Source: Nitrospinales bacterium
GTDB taxonomy: Bacteria > Nitrospinota_A > UBA7883 > JACRGQ01
Length of the DNA stretch: 47,534 bases
Assembly: GCA_023248535.1 (NCBI GenBank)
Contig: JAHFEJ010000014.1
Location: forward strand, 1-47,534
Direction: 5' to 3'
Shown here: positions 46,622 through 47,534 of the stretch, piece by piece
How positions within the stretch are numbered: position 1 is the stretch's first letter
Layout of the letters: each line of letters opens with the position of its first letter
Notes under the pieces: model-generated
Told to the model about the DNA's origin: nothing
Seen by the model: only the letters and a program-made list of their open reading frames with translations
Databases searched by the model: none
Translations under genes and position numbers: made by a program

Positions 46622-47534
46622 TTTCTTCTCCATATCTGGAAGTAACTCACCGCGCCGCTGTAAACATATCCCTCCACCACCCAGGCGGTGAAGCGCGGAG
46701 CATAGGCGGAGAGCCGCCGTTCCGGCTTATTATCAATGGCGATATCGACCATAATCACCAGCGCCGGACGGGCCGCGCGCAATTGCGCCACCAGCCGCTC
46801 TTCGTCGGCGGGGCCGCGCAGCGTGCCGGGAAGCACCCAATCATAAAACGTGGGGTTTTCCCTGCCGGACAGGTAATACCATATCGGATTCAAGGGGGCG
46901 GCGAAAATGGCCGAGCCCGGCGGAGACGCCATCTGTATCCACTCGGTCATCCGCCCCATTACCGTGGCATCGGCCTCGGCGGCAACGACGCCGCGGGCCT
47001 TTCCGCCGGGGATCACTGTTGTCACTTCGCGCACGGCGCCAATCGAGCCGGTGTAGAAACCTTTAAGTAAGTTTAAATCGGCGATGTACAACCCCCAAAC
47101 AACGACAAGCGCGGCTAACGCCGGCCGACGCCACCCGGGGTCGCGCAGTTGGAAAACGGCAAGCCGCGCCAGCACAACCGCCGCGATGAAAAACAATGGC
47201 AGGCAGCGGACCAGGTTGTCGAATCCGGCGCGCATCACAACCAGCGCCATCGCCCCGGTTTGAAAATAGGCCAAAGTCAGGAACCGTCTCCGCTCATCCA
47301 CCGTAAGCCCCTTAGCGCGCAACCCGTGCCCCGCCAGCAGCGCGCCGGCGGCGAACGGCAGATAAAAAAGCATGTTTTCCAAAAAAGTGAAAAGGCCGAA
47401 CGGCGACCCCTGATACGCGCGCCACGGCACCGGGAAACTGTTCCCCCACTGGCCCAATTCCGTGCGAATCTTGAACAACAGGAAATCGACCAGGTCGTTC
47501 CAAAAGAATAACGTGAAAAAAACGGCGGCGGCGG
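46618..47534 (-). CDS. C-terminal part of a multi-pass membrane protein, glycosyltransferase-39/ArnT-like; truncated by window end
   Basis: Multiple hydrophobic helices; frame stays open to the window end (AAAVFFTLFFWNDLVDFLLFKIRTELGQW...), so the gene starts outside. Confidence 0.6.
   Translation of the reverse strand, partial: AAAVFFTLFFWNDLVDFLLFKIRTELGQWGNSFPVPWRAYQGSPFGLFTFLENMLFYLPFAAGALLAGHGLRAKGLTVDERRRFLTLAYFQTGAMALVVMRAGFDNLVRCLPLFFIAAVVLARLAVFQLRDPGWRRPALAALVVVWGLYIADLNLLKGFYTGSIGAVREVTTVIPGGKARGVVAAEADATVMGRMTEWIQMASPPGSAIFAAPLNPIWYYLSGRENPTFYDWVLPGTLRGPADEERLVAQLRAARPALVIMVDIAIDNKPERRLSAYAPRFTAWVVEGYVYSGAVSYFQIWRRK

Overview
A 47.5 kb, GC-rich, gene-dense bacterial chromosomal segment, Gram-negative judging by WaaF, LpxL and several outer-membrane barrels. 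Housekeeping loci: xseB-ispA-dxs-(interruption)-tlyA; moaA plus a MoaD-MoaE fusion; a pgeF-like gene coupled to a radical SAM gene; tyrS; fbp-glnB; hisB-hisH-lpxL-waaF. Accessory loci: two stacked toxin-antitoxin pairs (BrnT/BrnA-like and HicB/HicA-like); a two-gene secreted-protein cassette that splits dxs from tlyA and is flanked by direct repeats; a type II restriction-modification system whose endonuclease resembles the BglII/BstYI family; an apparently orphan YgiT/MqsA-type zinc-finger protein; and a tRNA-His(GTG) gene whose 3' end is duplicated about 160 bp downstream around a strongly foldable segment. From about 24.8 to 37.7 kb lies a signalling-rich region: a large PilZ-motif protein, a secreted FecR + seven-repeat RCC1-like protein, tandem Rcp1-like response regulators, two membrane histidine kinases, and a CheY-CheC-hybrid kinase operon without flagellar genes. 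The right end carries a secreted protein with an ILEI/FAM3-like C-terminus, overlapping a truncated multi-pass membrane (glycosyltransferase-39-like) gene. The less ordinary features are the tRNA-His duplication, the repeat-flanked cassette, the FecR-RCC1 protein and the ILEI-like protein. All family calls come from reading motifs; no database search was run.
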